Assembly: GCF_000236705.1 (NCBI RefSeq)
Contig: NC_016599.1
Span: forward strand, 3,224,001-3,288,000
DNA from: Owenweeksia hongkongensis DSM 17368
GTDB lineage: Bacteria > Bacteroidota > Bacteroidia > Flavobacteriales > Schleiferiaceae
Length of the DNA: 64,000 nucleotides
Reading direction: 5' to 3'
The notes beneath the pieces are model-generated. The model was not told the origin of the DNA. It was given only the letters and a program-made list of their open reading frames with translations, and made no database searches. Both the position numbers and the translations under genes were made by a program. Of the stretch, positions 1 through 9,256 are shown one piece after another. The first letter of the stretch is position 1; every line of letters begins with the position of its first letter.

Positions 1-1
1 G

Positions 2-2536
2 AACTCAGACTGGAGTACTTACTTAAGATTTCAACAGCAGTTTGCAAATGACCCTGAGTCTACTAGTAATATAAAGAATGCTTTCTATACTATTCAGGTT
101 GATTACTCACAGGCAAATAACCTTATTCATAACGAAGAGTTAGGTGAAAATTTCTTTGAGTATGGTCATGTTGGTAATTTTGATATTCAAAGAACACCTA
201 TCTATCAGTACGGGGTGGATACTATAACTGGCGTTGCTGGATACAGATATATTAATGATCAGGATACAGCGGTTAAATTCACCCCTGGAACTTCAAATCC
301 TGTTTTGTCAAATTATATGTCTACATATTATGATTTGGCGGCTTCAAACCCTGGTATTGATGTGAGTGACTTTTCTACTTTGGTATCTAGCCAGGCTCCG
401 GCTATCAATGGACAAAACCCATTAAGTGTTTATAACAACCTTTGGGGTAACCTGGGGGCAGTACAGTCGGTTAATGCAAATGGTGTTACTGGAGCGAATT
501 ACTATAAAAGTCGTGAGTCTCAATTTAGAGTTACTGCTTCTACCAGCTTTGATATTAAGGATCACTCAATAATTGTAGGAGCCGAATATGAGCAACGTAA
601 TGTGCGTGCATATGCCTTAGATGCTACAGGACTGTGGTCTCAAGCTCGTTTGTTTCAGAATGCACCAAACGCTGAGTTGGATTTCTCAAACCCACATTTG
701 GTGGAGGATGCATTTGGATTCTATCAGGATACCATTAATTATGACCGTGCTTATTCATCACAGGATGCAAGTGCTTTTGCAGAAAATATTAGAAGAGCCT
801 TGGGAATGGATCCTTACAGCACTGAAGTTATCAATATTGATAACTTAGATCCAAGCGTATTTTCTATCGATATGTTTTCGCCAGATGAAATGATTAACCC
901 CAACGGAACCCGTTACCTTCATTACTACGGTTATGATTACACAGGAGAGATCGTAACAGATAAAGTAGATATCTCTGACTTCTTTTTGGCAAAAAGTGAT
1001 GATGGTAGGTTTGCGAGACCAGTAGGGTCTTTTCAGCCAATTTATATGGCGGGTTATATTCAAGATCAGTTTACGTTTAACGATCTTACCTTTAACATAG
1101 GTGTACGTGTAGACCGTTTTGACTTGAATCAGGAGGTTTTAAAGGATCCATACATTTTGTACCCGTTCTATACTGTTGAAGATATTCCAAATACGGCCCT
1201 TGCAAGTGAGTCAGTGCCGGCTTCAATTGGCAGTGATTATAGAGTTTACGTAAGTAGTTATGAGTATCAAAGTGCAACAATTGTTGGTTATCGTGATGGT
1301 GATAACTGGTTTAGTGCAACTGGTGAGCCGTTGGCCAATCCAAACGAGCTAGCCATTGCAGCTGGTGGACAGATTAAACCGTTTACTGTGTCAACTCCCA
1401 CAGAACGTACCGTTGACGAAACTAATCAAGGAGGTAAGTATATTCCAAAGGAATCTTTTGAGGATTATGCACCACAAACCGTGGTTATGCCTCGTATTGC
1501 ATTTAACTTCCCGATTACTGATGAAGCTATTTTTATTGCTCATTATGACCTGTTAGCACAGAGGCCAACTAGTAGCATTTCAAGACTTGATCCATTTGAT
1601 TACTTAGGTCTTATCAACTCTAGTGCTGGAACAGGCGCCTTGAATAACCCAAACTTGGCACCGCAGAAAACTACTGAATACGAATTAGGATTTAAGCAGG
1701 CACTTAGCGATAAAACCGCGATTAAAATTTCCGCGTTTTATCGTGAGTTGAGAGATCTTATCCAAACAGTGAACTATACCCAAGCCTATCCAATCGAGTA
1801 CATTGCTTATGGTAACCGTGACTTTGGTACTGTAAAAGGATTTTCTTTAGAGTATGAAATGCGGAGAACAAAAAATGTAAAGCTGGATGCAAACTATACT
1901 TTGCAGTTTGCGGATGGTACAGGTTCTAGCGCAACTAGTGGTCTAAACCTAGCTCGTGCTGGCCAACCAAATCTTCGTTACATACTTCCTTTAAGTTACG
2001 ATAACCGTCACCAACTTTTACTTAGAGTAGATTATCGTTATGGAAAAGGATCGGCTTATAATGGTCCGGTATGGTGGAATACTAAAGTATTTGAAAGCTT
2101 TGGTGTAAACCTTACGCTTAATGCGCAAAGTGGTGCTCCTTATACTAAGCGTGATCAACCTTATATTGTTACTACCGTTAACCCTTCCAGTGTAGCATTG
2201 GTTGAAGGAGGTATTAATGGACGTAGACTTCCATGGCAGTATACAGTGGATGCTCGTATCAACAGAGTGTTTGATTTAGGGGAATCCAAAAAGACATCGC
2301 TGGAAGTATATTTGCAAATCTTGAACCTACTTAATACTAAGAATGTGATTGATGTGTATGACTACACTGGCAGCCCTGACGATGATGGGTACTTGGCAAG
2401 TACTGAAGCTCAGTCGCAACTTGCTCAGCAAACTAGTTCAACAGCGTTTGTAGACTTATACAATAGAAATATCGTGAATGGTTTCAACTATTCACTACCT
2501 CGTAGAATTCGTCTCGGAATTGCGTACAATTTTTAA
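2..2536 (+). CDS. TonB-dependent outer-membrane receptor, C-terminal part (5' end outside window)
   Basis: The frame is already open at the left edge, so only the last 844 residues are seen. The signal peptide, any carboxypeptidase-like domain and the TonB box lie upstream. The visible part is typical TonB-dependent receptor barrel: alternating aromatic/polar strands, long extracellular loops rich in Asn, Tyr and Asp, and a C terminus ending in Tyr-Asn-Phe, the usual last strand of an outer-membrane barrel. An internal GTG at 215 is not the true start. The gene is followed after 12 bp by a secreted protein and then a PorV-like barrel, a three-gene arrangement I associate with Bacteroidota surface uptake or secretion loci. 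The substrate cannot be told from sequence. Confidence 0.88.
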   Translation, partial: NSDWSTYLRFQQQFANDPESTSNIKNAFYTIQVDYSQANNLIHNEELGENFFEYGHVGNFDIQRTPIYQYGVDTITGVAGYRYINDQDTAVKFTPGTSNPVLSNYMSTYYDLAASNPGIDVSDFSTLVSSQAPAINGQNPLSVYNNLWGNLGAVQSVNANGVTGANYYKSRESQFRVTASTSFDIKDHSIIVGAEYEQRNVRAYALDATGLWSQARLFQNAPNAELDFSNPHLVEDAFGFYQDTINYDRAYSSQDASAFAENIRRALGMDPYSTEVINIDNLDPSVFSIDMFSPDEMINPNGTRYLHYYGYDYTGEIVTDKVDISDFFLAKSDDGRFARPVGSFQPIYMAGYIQDQFTFNDLTFNIGVRVDRFDLNQEVLKDPYILYPFYTVEDIPNTALASESVPASIGSDYRVYVSSYEYQSATIVGYRDGDNWFSATGEPLANPNELAIAAGGQIKPFTVSTPTERTVDETNQGGKYIPKESFEDYAPQTVVMPRIAFNFPITDEAIFIAHYDLLAQRPTSSISRLDPFDYLGLINSSAGTGALNNPNLAPQKTTEYELGFKQALSDKTAIKISAFYRELRDLIQTVNYTQAYPIEYIAYGNRDFGTVKGFSLEYEMRRTKNVKLDANYTLQFADGTGSSATSGLNLARAGQPNLRYILPLSYDNRHQLLLRVDYRYGKGSAYNGPVWWNTKVFESFGVNLTLNAQSGAPYTKRDQPYIVTTVNPSSVALVEGGINGRRLPWQYTVDARINRVFDLGESKKTSLEVYLQILNLLNTKNVIDVYDYTGSPDDDGYLASTEAQSQLAQQTSSTAFVDLYNRNIVNGFNYSLPRRIRLGIAYNF

Positions 2537-2548
2537 AAACAGCCTTAT

Positions 2549-5500
2549 ATGAAAATTATGAATATGAAGCATCTTACTCATTTACTTATGGTTGCACTTC
2601 TCGGAATGGGAAGTCTTCAAGCCAAAGAAAATGTAGGACAAAAGAGAGCCAAGAAATCGTCAATGAAGGTTTTGGCTGAAGGTTGTGCAGCGGCAACGTC
2701 TAGCGCTGACCTTAATATTAACAACGTTCGAACCCGTATTTTGGGTAGCGGTGATATGTGGTGGGATTTGGATGATGCTAAATATGAAGTGCCTAAGGAT
2801 GGCGGTACTCATTCAATGTTTTCTGGTGCACTTTGGCTTGGAGGTTATGATGAAGCAAAGCAGTTGAAGCTTGCGGCTATGACCTACCGTCAAACAGGTG
2901 TGGATTACTGGCCTGGACCTTTGGATGCGGCTGGTTCGGTAAGTTCAGAAACATGCGAGCGCTATAATCGTCACTGGATAGTATATAGAGAGGAAGTGGA
3001 TATTCATGCTGCATGGATTGAATGTAAGCTTTTACCTTCTTGTAATGAAGTGATTGATGAAAGGTTCCCGGGATATGTTGTTCCTACGAGTATAGAGGAC
3101 TGGCCAGGAAATGGTATTGAGAATGAGTTTGCGTATAAGCTTGCACCGTATTTTGAACCAGATAGTGGAGGTGATGGTACACCAGGAATATATGATGCAG
3201 ATTGGGATTACCCGGGGTATGATGTAAATGGTACTCAGGATTGTCAAGCCAAGGAGGTGGATTTGCTTTATGGGGATCAAACTATTTGGTGGGTTTATAA
3301 TGATAAAGGAAACGTGCATACTGAAACTCAGGCGGGTGCTTTAGGTTTTGAAATACGTGCACAAGCCTTTGCCTTTACTTCAAATGATGAAGTAAACAAT
3401 ATGACTTTCAATAATTATAGAATCTTGAACAAGTCTACTTTTAGACTTACAGAAACATATTTTGGAACCTGGTTTGACCCGGATTTGGGAAATCCAAGAG
3501 ATGATATCATTGGATCTGATATTTCTCGTGGTTTAGGGTATTGCTACAATGCCGATCTTGATGATGAAGGTCCTAACGGATATGGTAAGAATCCTCCTGC
3601 TGTTGGTTTTGATTTCTTTCAGGGACCCTTTGCCGATTACTTTGATGGTTTAGATAATGATCGTGATGGTTGTATTGATGGTATTCGTGATAGTCTTGGT
3701 TTGTGTCAGGATGAAGATCGCGCTGCTGGTATCAATGAGCGTATTATAATGTCAGGATTTATGTATTATGACAATGTTCCTGGTAACCAAGGAAACCCTG
3801 ATGTGGCGCTTGACTTTTACAACTACTTAAATAGTAAATGGAAAAATGGTAATAACCTTATTATAGAAACTCCTCAAGGAAAAGGAAGACCAGGTAATGG
3901 TGATGGATTTGTTCCTAGTAACCTAGGTACAGCTACTAGATTTGCATATCCGGGTTTATCATTTGATACAACAGGTGCATATGAGCCAAGTGCCCCTGTG
4001 GATTGGTGGGAAGATCCTAATAATTCTGAGGATAAAAGAGGTTTGCACTGTGCTGGTCCGTTTTCACTTGAACCAGGTGCATTAAACTTTATCACTACTG
4101 GTGTAGTATGGGCACGTAACTTTAGTGGTGGTGATATCTTTGCCTCTGTTAATGATGTTATCATCGCGGATGACAAAGCTCAGCAGCTTTTTGACAACTG
4201 TTTTAATGTACTTGACGGGCCTACTTCTCCAGATGTGGAAATCGTAGAGTTGGACAGGGAGCTAATCTTTAAGCTAAAAAATGCTTACACGGACAAAACA
4301 ATTGGTTATTCTCAAGTAGATCCTGCTATTGCCGGAGATCCTGACTGGACCCCTATTCAGGCTGATAGTGCTTTTAGAGCAGGATACTTTAGCTATAAAT
4401 TTGAAGGATTTCAAATTTTCCAGGTAAATGGTCCTGACGTTGGAGTGGATGACCTTTACGATGGAGATCAAGCAAGGCTGATTTTTCAGTCTGATATAGA
4501 TAATAATATCGGTCAGTTGATCAACTATGAGCAGAACGAGCTGTTGCAAAATGGAGCATTGGTTCCAGTTGATAAAACCATATTAGCAAATAATAGCGGT
4601 ATTGAATTGACTTATAGATTGAAAGAGGATGCATTTGCGACAGGGGATAGAGAGTTGGTAAATAACCGAGAGTATTATTTCTATGTAATCGCTTATGCTC
4701 AGAATCAGTTCGCTATTACTGATCCATTAAACCTTTCTGTTCCTTCTCAGAAAACACCATTCCTAGCAGGTAGAAAAATCGGAAATGGTCAAAAGGCATA
4801 CTTGGCTATTCCTAGTAAGGTTGCTAACAGGAATGGAGGAACTCAAACAAACTCCCAATACGGAGATGAATTGCCGATTACTAGATTTAGTGGTGCAGGA
4901 AATAGTGCGAAGTTCCTTTCTATTAGCAGAGATGTAAGAAGAAGTATTGCTGAAAATTACAAAATCGAGGAAATAGATTATGAGCCAGGTTTTGGACCCT
5001 TTGATGTGAACGTAGTTGATCCTTTAAAGGTTCAGGCAGGTGATTTTGTACTGACATTTGAGCAAAAAAAGGACGTGGGAAATGCTACATGGAAAATCAC
5101 CTCGGCTACTGATCCAAATGAACTTATAGCCGAATCAGAATATAGTATTGCGTTTTTGGGCGAGCAAATTATTGATGACTTCGGTATTTCAATCACTTTT
5201 AGAAATGCTCAAAGACCAGGGAATGATTCCTTAGGAGTTCGCAATAACGGATACGTTGGGGCAGAGCAACAATTTGCTGATGCCAAGAAGAACTGGTTGA
5301 CAGGTGTTCCTGATGATGATACTTATGCGCCTACCAACTGGATTCTTGCAGGTGATGCAGAAGACGGTAGTCAACCAGGAGCTAGCTATACTGACAGACC
5401 TGGCGATAAAAATGCTGTTTTTGAGAGCTTACTTGGAGGAACTTGGGCACCATTTTACCTTACCAGTGGTGTAACATATAGTGCTACAAATGGAACGGCA

Positions 5501-6613
5501 GGTTTTGGTATCCGATTTAATACATCCCAAGGATTAGATTTGGATCAATTGCCAAACGTTGATGTGGTAGTCACAAGTGATCCTGCATTATGGACAAGAG
5601 TACCAGTAATTGAACTTGGAGAGAATGGAACTACTGGAGGAAATCCTAATGAGGGTGGAGCTAGTAAGTTTAATCTAAGATTGGGAAGAACTTTAGACAA
5701 AAATAATGATGGCACCTTGGTGCCACGAGATCCTAATGCAGAAGATGCTACAGGGTGGAGTTATTTCCCTGGGTATGCGGTAAATGTGGAAACAGGACGC
5801 AGGTTAAACATGGCTTTCGGTGAGAATAGCTGGTTGCAAGGTGAAAACGGTAGAGACATGTTATGGAACCCTACTGCCAATATCTATCAAACGCTAGGTA
5901 GCCCGGCAATGGGGGGTATGCATGCAATCTACATTTTCACTGATTCTACCACCATCGTGCAGAATGACATCGACCTTACTTATCAAGGTGATGAGATTAA
6001 GAATCATCCATTGTATGATGTTATTGGAAATCTAAGTAATACTATTAGCAAGCTAAATTTCTATAATACAATAGCATGGGCGAGTATTCCTCTGCTTACA
6101 AGTGATATTTATGAGTTTAGTAGTTATGCTAATATTCCTACCGAGGTTACGGTTTCACTTAGAGTGGCCAAGCCTTATCAACGTACGGATAATGGTTTTG
6201 CACAGCCGTTGACCAATAATGGATATCCTCAATATGGTTTTAGTTCAGAAGGAAGAGCTGTAAATGTTGGTGTGAATAGTATAGCGGAGGACGCGCTAGA
6301 GACAGTGAGAGTAGTGCCAAATCCGTATTACGGAAGTTCAGAGTATGAAGATTCTCAATTGGACAATGTCGTTAAGATTACAAACCTTCCAAAGGAGTGT
6401 GAGATCAACATCTTTATGACTAATGGTACTAAGATTAGAACCATTTATAAAGATGACCCGACTTCAACATTTGTAGAATGGGATCTTACTAATGACTACG
6501 ATGTTCCAATTGCAAGTGGGATTTATCTTATTCATATTAATGCTCCTGGAATAGGTGAGAAAGTGGTTAAATGGATGGGTAGTCTTCGTCCGGTTGATTT
6601 AAATGCATTCTAA
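2549..6613 (+). CDS. Large secreted protein with C-terminal FlgD-like/sorting-type domain
   Basis: 1354 residues starting with a signal peptide (about residues 1-25, ending near LQA-KEN). The body is Asp/Asn/Gly-rich, with segments such as DGLDNDRDGCIDG that look like calcium-binding loops. The C terminus (about residues 1260-1354) contains VVPNPYYG and a final strand with KVVKWMG, resembling the FlgD-Ig or type IX secretion C-terminal domains of Bacteroidota cargo. The gene lies 12 bp after a TonB-dependent receptor and 10 bp before a PorV-like barrel, so all three are probably cotranscribed. PorV is known in T9SS as the outer-membrane shuttle for cargo, which would fit a dedicated cargo role here, but that is inference. 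No enzymatic motif was recognised. Confidence 0.7.
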   Translation: MKIMNMKHLTHLLMVALLGMGSLQAKENVGQKRAKKSSMKVLAEGCAAATSSADLNINNVRTRILGSGDMWWDLDDAKYEVPKDGGTHSMFSGALWLGGYDEAKQLKLAAMTYRQTGVDYWPGPLDAAGSVSSETCERYNRHWIVYREEVDIHAAWIECKLLPSCNEVIDERFPGYVVPTSIEDWPGNGIENEFAYKLAPYFEPDSGGDGTPGIYDADWDYPGYDVNGTQDCQAKEVDLLYGDQTIWWVYNDKGNVHTETQAGALGFEIRAQAFAFTSNDEVNNMTFNNYRILNKSTFRLTETYFGTWFDPDLGNPRDDIIGSDISRGLGYCYNADLDDEGPNGYGKNPPAVGFDFFQGPFADYFDGLDNDRDGCIDGIRDSLGLCQDEDRAAGINERIIMSGFMYYDNVPGNQGNPDVALDFYNYLNSKWKNGNNLIIETPQGKGRPGNGDGFVPSNLGTATRFAYPGLSFDTTGAYEPSAPVDWWEDPNNSEDKRGLHCAGPFSLEPGALNFITTGVVWARNFSGGDIFASVNDVIIADDKAQQLFDNCFNVLDGPTSPDVEIVELDRELIFKLKNAYTDKTIGYSQVDPAIAGDPDWTPIQADSAFRAGYFSYKFEGFQIFQVNGPDVGVDDLYDGDQARLIFQSDIDNNIGQLINYEQNELLQNGALVPVDKTILANNSGIELTYRLKEDAFATGDRELVNNREYYFYVIAYAQNQFAITDPLNLSVPSQKTPFLAGRKIGNGQKAYLAIPSKVANRNGGTQTNSQYGDELPITRFSGAGNSAKFLSISRDVRRSIAENYKIEEIDYEPGFGPFDVNVVDPLKVQAGDFVLTFEQKKDVGNATWKITSATDPNELIAESEYSIAFLGEQIIDDFGISITFRNAQRPGNDSLGVRNNGYVGAEQQFADAKKNWLTGVPDDDTYAPTNWILAGDAEDGSQPGASYTDRPGDKNAVFESLLGGTWAPFYLTSGVTYSATNGTAGFGIRFNTSQGLDLDQLPNVDVVVTSDPALWTRVPVIELGENGTTGGNPNEGGASKFNLRLGRTLDKNNDGTLVPRDPNAEDATGWSYFPGYAVNVETGRRLNMAFGENSWLQGENGRDMLWNPTANIYQTLGSPAMGGMHAIYIFTDSTTIVQNDIDLTYQGDEIKNHPLYDVIGNLSNTISKLNFYNTIAWASIPLLTSDIYEFSSYANIPTEVTVSLRVAKPYQRTDNGFAQPLTNNGYPQYGFSSEGRAVNVGVNSIAEDALETVRVVPNPYYGSSEYEDSQLDNVVKITNLPKECEINIFMTNGTKIRTIYKDDPTSTFVEWDLTNDYDVPIASGIYLIHINAPGIGEKVVKWMGSLRPVDLNAF

Positions 6614-6632
6614 AAACTTTTAAATGCTAAGA

Positions 6633-7667
6633 ATGAAAAAAAGAATAAAATATAGCGCAGTGTTGGCTTTGGCGTTGATGGGAGGTAGTGCAATAGCAGG
6701 TAACCCACAGCGTGCTGGTCAAGCAGGGGCTTCAGAACTTATGATTAACCCTTGGGCTCGTAGTGCGGGCTGGGGAGGTGTTAATGTAGCAGGAGTGAAA
6801 GGTCTCGATGCAACATATGTAAACATCGCTGGTATAGCGAATACTGAGTCTACAGAGATTGCATTTTCTAACTCACAGTGGTTAGTAGGTTCCGAAATTT
6901 CGATTAACTCTTTCGGTTTCAACCAAAAAGTTGGTGCAAATGGAGTAATGGGAGCTAATGTTACTATCATGGACTATGGCGATATTGAAAGAACAACCGA
7001 AGCAAACCCTGATGGCGGAATCGGTTATTTTAGCCCATCTACTGCGATATTTGGCGTAAGCTATGCGCAAAGGTTTACTGAGAGTATTCTGGGGGGAGTT
7101 AATATCAAAATATTCTCTCAATCTGCTCAAGATCTTAATGCTAGTGCTGTATGCTTTGACGCTGGAGTGCAATATGTAACAGGTGATGAAAAGGAGCTTA
7201 AGTTTGGTGTGACACTTAAAAATGTGGGACCTTCAGCAACCTACAAAGGTGACGGTCAAACGGTAAACTTAGCGGTTCCTACTGGAGGCTATAGCCAAAA
7301 CTACGAGGAAAAGAGTGCCTCTTTTGAATTACCGGCTTTGCTTGGACTTGGTGCTAGTTATGACTTTAACTTTACTGACCAGCGTCTTACTTTGGCTGCG
7401 GCATTTCAATCTAATTCTTTTGAAAAGGATTTAGTGAATGTTGGTGCTGAGTACAGCATTAAAGAAATGGTAATCGTACACGCTGGTTATACCCAGCTAA
7501 TTGGAGGTGATGATTCAGGCTTGGAAACTACTGCATATACAGGTTTGGCTGCAGGCCTTGGCCTTAATGTAGCTTTGGGCGAGAGCAAGCTTTTGATTGA
7601 TTACTCGTACCGTGCAACTAAAACCTTTAGTGGTACACACTCTATTGGTATTGGCTTTAGCTTGTAA
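6633..7667 (+). CDS. PorV/PorQ-family outer-membrane beta-barrel protein
   Basis: About 344 residues. I prefer the second ATG at 6633 to the one at 6624, because the signal peptide (KKRIKYSAVLALALMGGSAIAG) then starts canonically with Met-Lys-Lys. The early mature part has NPWARSAGWGGVNVAGVKG and NIAGIANTESTEIAFSNS, the N-terminal signature of UPF0164/PorV/PorQ barrels related to FadL. The C terminus ends in IGIGFSL, typical of the last barrel strand. PorV-type proteins bind T9SS cargo at the translocon. This one is third in an apparent operon with a TonB-dependent receptor and a large secreted protein, and a strong terminator follows. Family assignment is good; partner and cargo are inferred. 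Confidence 0.75.
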   Translation: MKKRIKYSAVLALALMGGSAIAGNPQRAGQAGASELMINPWARSAGWGGVNVAGVKGLDATYVNIAGIANTESTEIAFSNSQWLVGSEISINSFGFNQKVGANGVMGANVTIMDYGDIERTTEANPDGGIGYFSPSTAIFGVSYAQRFTESILGGVNIKIFSQSAQDLNASAVCFDAGVQYVTGDEKELKFGVTLKNVGPSATYKGDGQTVNLAVPTGGYSQNYEEKSASFELPALLGLGASYDFNFTDQRLTLAAAFQSNSFEKDLVNVGAEYSIKEMVIVHAGYTQLIGGDDSGLETTAYTGLAAGLGLNVALGESKLLIDYSYRATKTFSGTHSIGIGFSL

Positions 7668-7710
7668 TAGCGACAGGCTATAGATTAAATTTATTACTTT
7701 AGCATTAGAT

Positions 7711-7743
7711 ACAAAAAAGACCAATTCTGTTGGTCTTTTTTGT
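7711..7743 (+). terminator. Rho-independent terminator after the receptor/PorV operon
   Basis: A perfect 14-bp inverted repeat (7711-7724 with 7730-7743) encloses the 5-nt loop TTCTG, and the descending arm ends in a six-T run. It ends the upstream operon and lies just before greA. Confidence 0.85.
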
Positions 7744-7765
7744 GTTTTATTAAACTCATATTACA

Positions 7766-8239
7766 ATGGCAGTTAATTATTATTCCAAAGAAGGATTGCA
7801 AAAACTCAAGGATGAGTTGGAGCGAATGAAGAGTATAGATCGTCCTAATATTTCTAAGCAGATAGCTGAAGCTAGAGATAAGGGAGACTTGTCGGAAAAT
7901 GCAGAGTATGATGCGGCCAAAGAGGCTCAGGGTCTACTTGAAATGAAGATTAGTAAACTTGAAGACACTGTGGCCAACGCGAGACTATTGGATAGTTCTA
8001 AGGTTGACACATCTAAAGTAATGGTGCTTTCTACGGTTAAGATTAGAAACACTGCCAATAAGATGGAAATGAACTATACATTGGTTTCTGAGTCTGAGGC
8101 TGATTTGAAGGCAGGAAAGATTTCTGTAAACTCACCAATTGGTCAAGGTTTAGTTGGTAAGAAAGTTGGAGACAAAGCTGAAATCAAAGTTCCTTCAGGG
8201 GTTATGACTTTTGAGATTCTGGAAATCACAATAAACTAG
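7766..8239 (+). CDS. greA: Transcription elongation factor GreA
   Basis: 157 residues, the normal GreA length. The N-terminal coiled coil carries the conserved tip GDLSENAEYDAAKE (about residues 40-53), whose acidic residues enter the RNA polymerase secondary channel and stimulate transcript cleavage in backtracked complexes. The C-terminal FKBP-like domain ends in FEILEI. The start is the ATG at 7766, 22 bp after a terminator hairpin. A HIT-family gene follows 3 bp later, so the two are likely cotranscribed. Confidence 0.95.
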   Translation: MAVNYYSKEGLQKLKDELERMKSIDRPNISKQIAEARDKGDLSENAEYDAAKEAQGLLEMKISKLEDTVANARLLDSSKVDTSKVMVLSTVKIRNTANKMEMNYTLVSESEADLKAGKISVNSPIGQGLVGKKVGDKAEIKVPSGVMTFEILEITIN

Positions 8240-8242
8240 GTT

Positions 8243-8635
8243 ATGAGCACCATATTTTCAAAAATAGTGAGTGGCGAAATTCCCAGCTATAAAGTAGCTG
8301 AGAATGATAAGTATTTGGCTTTTTTAGATATCAACCCATTAAATGAGGGGCATACCTTGGTGATTCCTAAAAATCCGACCGACTATATTTTTGATATGGA
8401 GGATGAAGAGTATCGTGGACTTTGGAGCTTTGCAAAAAAGGTATCTCATGCCGTTGGCAAAGCAATTCCTTGCAAAAGAGTGGGGGTGGCTGTGATTGGT
8501 TTAGAGGTAGCTCACGCACACATACATTTGGTACCTATCAATAATGTTAGTGATATTGACTTTAGCCGACCGAAGCTTAAGTTCAGCGAAGAAGAATTTT
8601 CTTCAACATTAGAAAAAATTAAAAGCCGCTTGTAG
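8243..8635 (+). CDS. HIT-family (histidine triad) nucleotide-binding hydrolase
   Basis: 130 residues with the family signature HAHIHLVP (His91, His93, His95), where the central His is the nucleophile in HINT-type nucleoside phosphoramidate or dinucleotide hydrolysis. The N-terminal half has the usual IFSKIVSGEIP and FLDINPLNEGHTLVIPK segments. It starts 3 bp after greA. Its stop codon lies in the hairpin of a bidirectional terminator shared with the convergent ruvC. The physiological substrate is unknown. Confidence 0.93.
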   Translation: MSTIFSKIVSGEIPSYKVAENDKYLAFLDINPLNEGHTLVIPKNPTDYIFDMEDEEYRGLWSFAKKVSHAVGKAIPCKRVGVAVIGLEVAHAHIHLVPINNVSDIDFSRPKLKFSEEEFSSTLEKIKSRL

Positions 8636-8642
8636 CGGCTTT
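8622..8642. terminator. Bidirectional terminator between HIT gene and ruvC
   Basis: A 9-bp inverted repeat (AAAGCCGCT / AGCGGCTTT) with a 3-nt loop. A-rich sequence lies before it and TTTATTTTTT after it, so it can serve both convergent genes. It overlaps the HIT stop codon. Confidence 0.8.
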
Positions 8643-9210
8643 ATTTTTTAGCAACCCTATCAGGGTTAGCTTTTATAAAAGCATCCCAGTTTTTTCCTCC
8701 AGTTCCGTTTCCAGAGCTTAAATTGTTGCCATTTTGATAATGGTGGCAAAGTGCCACCGCCAAACCATCGGTTGCATCCATATACTTGCTTTCTATCTTG
8801 GTTTTAAGAGTACTTTCAATGATTGCTGCTACCTGCTCTTTTGAGGCTGCACCATTTCCCGTTATGGCCTTCTTCACTTTTCGAGGAGCGTATTCAATTA
8901 TGGGAATATCACGGTACAATGCAGCTGCCATTACCACACCTTGGGCACGTCCAAGTTTTAGCATAGATTGGACGTTTTTGCCAAAAAAGGGAGCTTCCAC
9001 CGCCATTTCATCGGGGTGATATTGATCTATAAGCGCCAAGGTTCGTTCAAATATTCGCTTGAGTTTAGCCGAATGATCGCTCATTTTGGTAAGCATTACC
9101 ACACCAAGAGCAAGCGCTTCGATATTGCTTTTGCCCTTTACCTCAATGATTCCGTAGCCCATTATGTTGGTTCCCGGGTCGACACCCATAATTACCTTTT
9201 CCTTCTGCAT
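8641..9210 (-). CDS. ruvC: Holliday junction resolvase RuvC
   Basis: 189 residues. The four catalytic acidic positions of RuvC are visible: Asp11 in VDPGT, Glu72 in AVEAPFF, and Asp145 and Asp148 in DATDGLAVALCHH. They match the spacing of the E. coli enzyme (Asp7, Glu66, Asp138, Asp141). RuvC makes paired symmetric nicks in Holliday junctions delivered by RuvAB. No ruvA or ruvB is in the window, as is common in Bacteroidota. It is divergent from a glycosyltransferase 46 bp away. Confidence 0.95.
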   Translation of the reverse strand: MQKEKVIMGVDPGTNIMGYGIIEVKGKSNIEALALGVVMLTKMSDHSAKLKRIFERTLALIDQYHPDEMAVEAPFFGKNVQSMLKLGRAQGVVMAAALYRDIPIIEYAPRKVKKAITGNGAASKEQVAAIIESTLKTKIESKYMDATDGLAVALCHHYQNGNNLSSGNGTGGKNWDAFIKANPDRVAKK

Positions 9211-9256
9211 AGGGCTCTAAATTAATGTAATAATTTAGTGGCCTAATCTGACGCAT

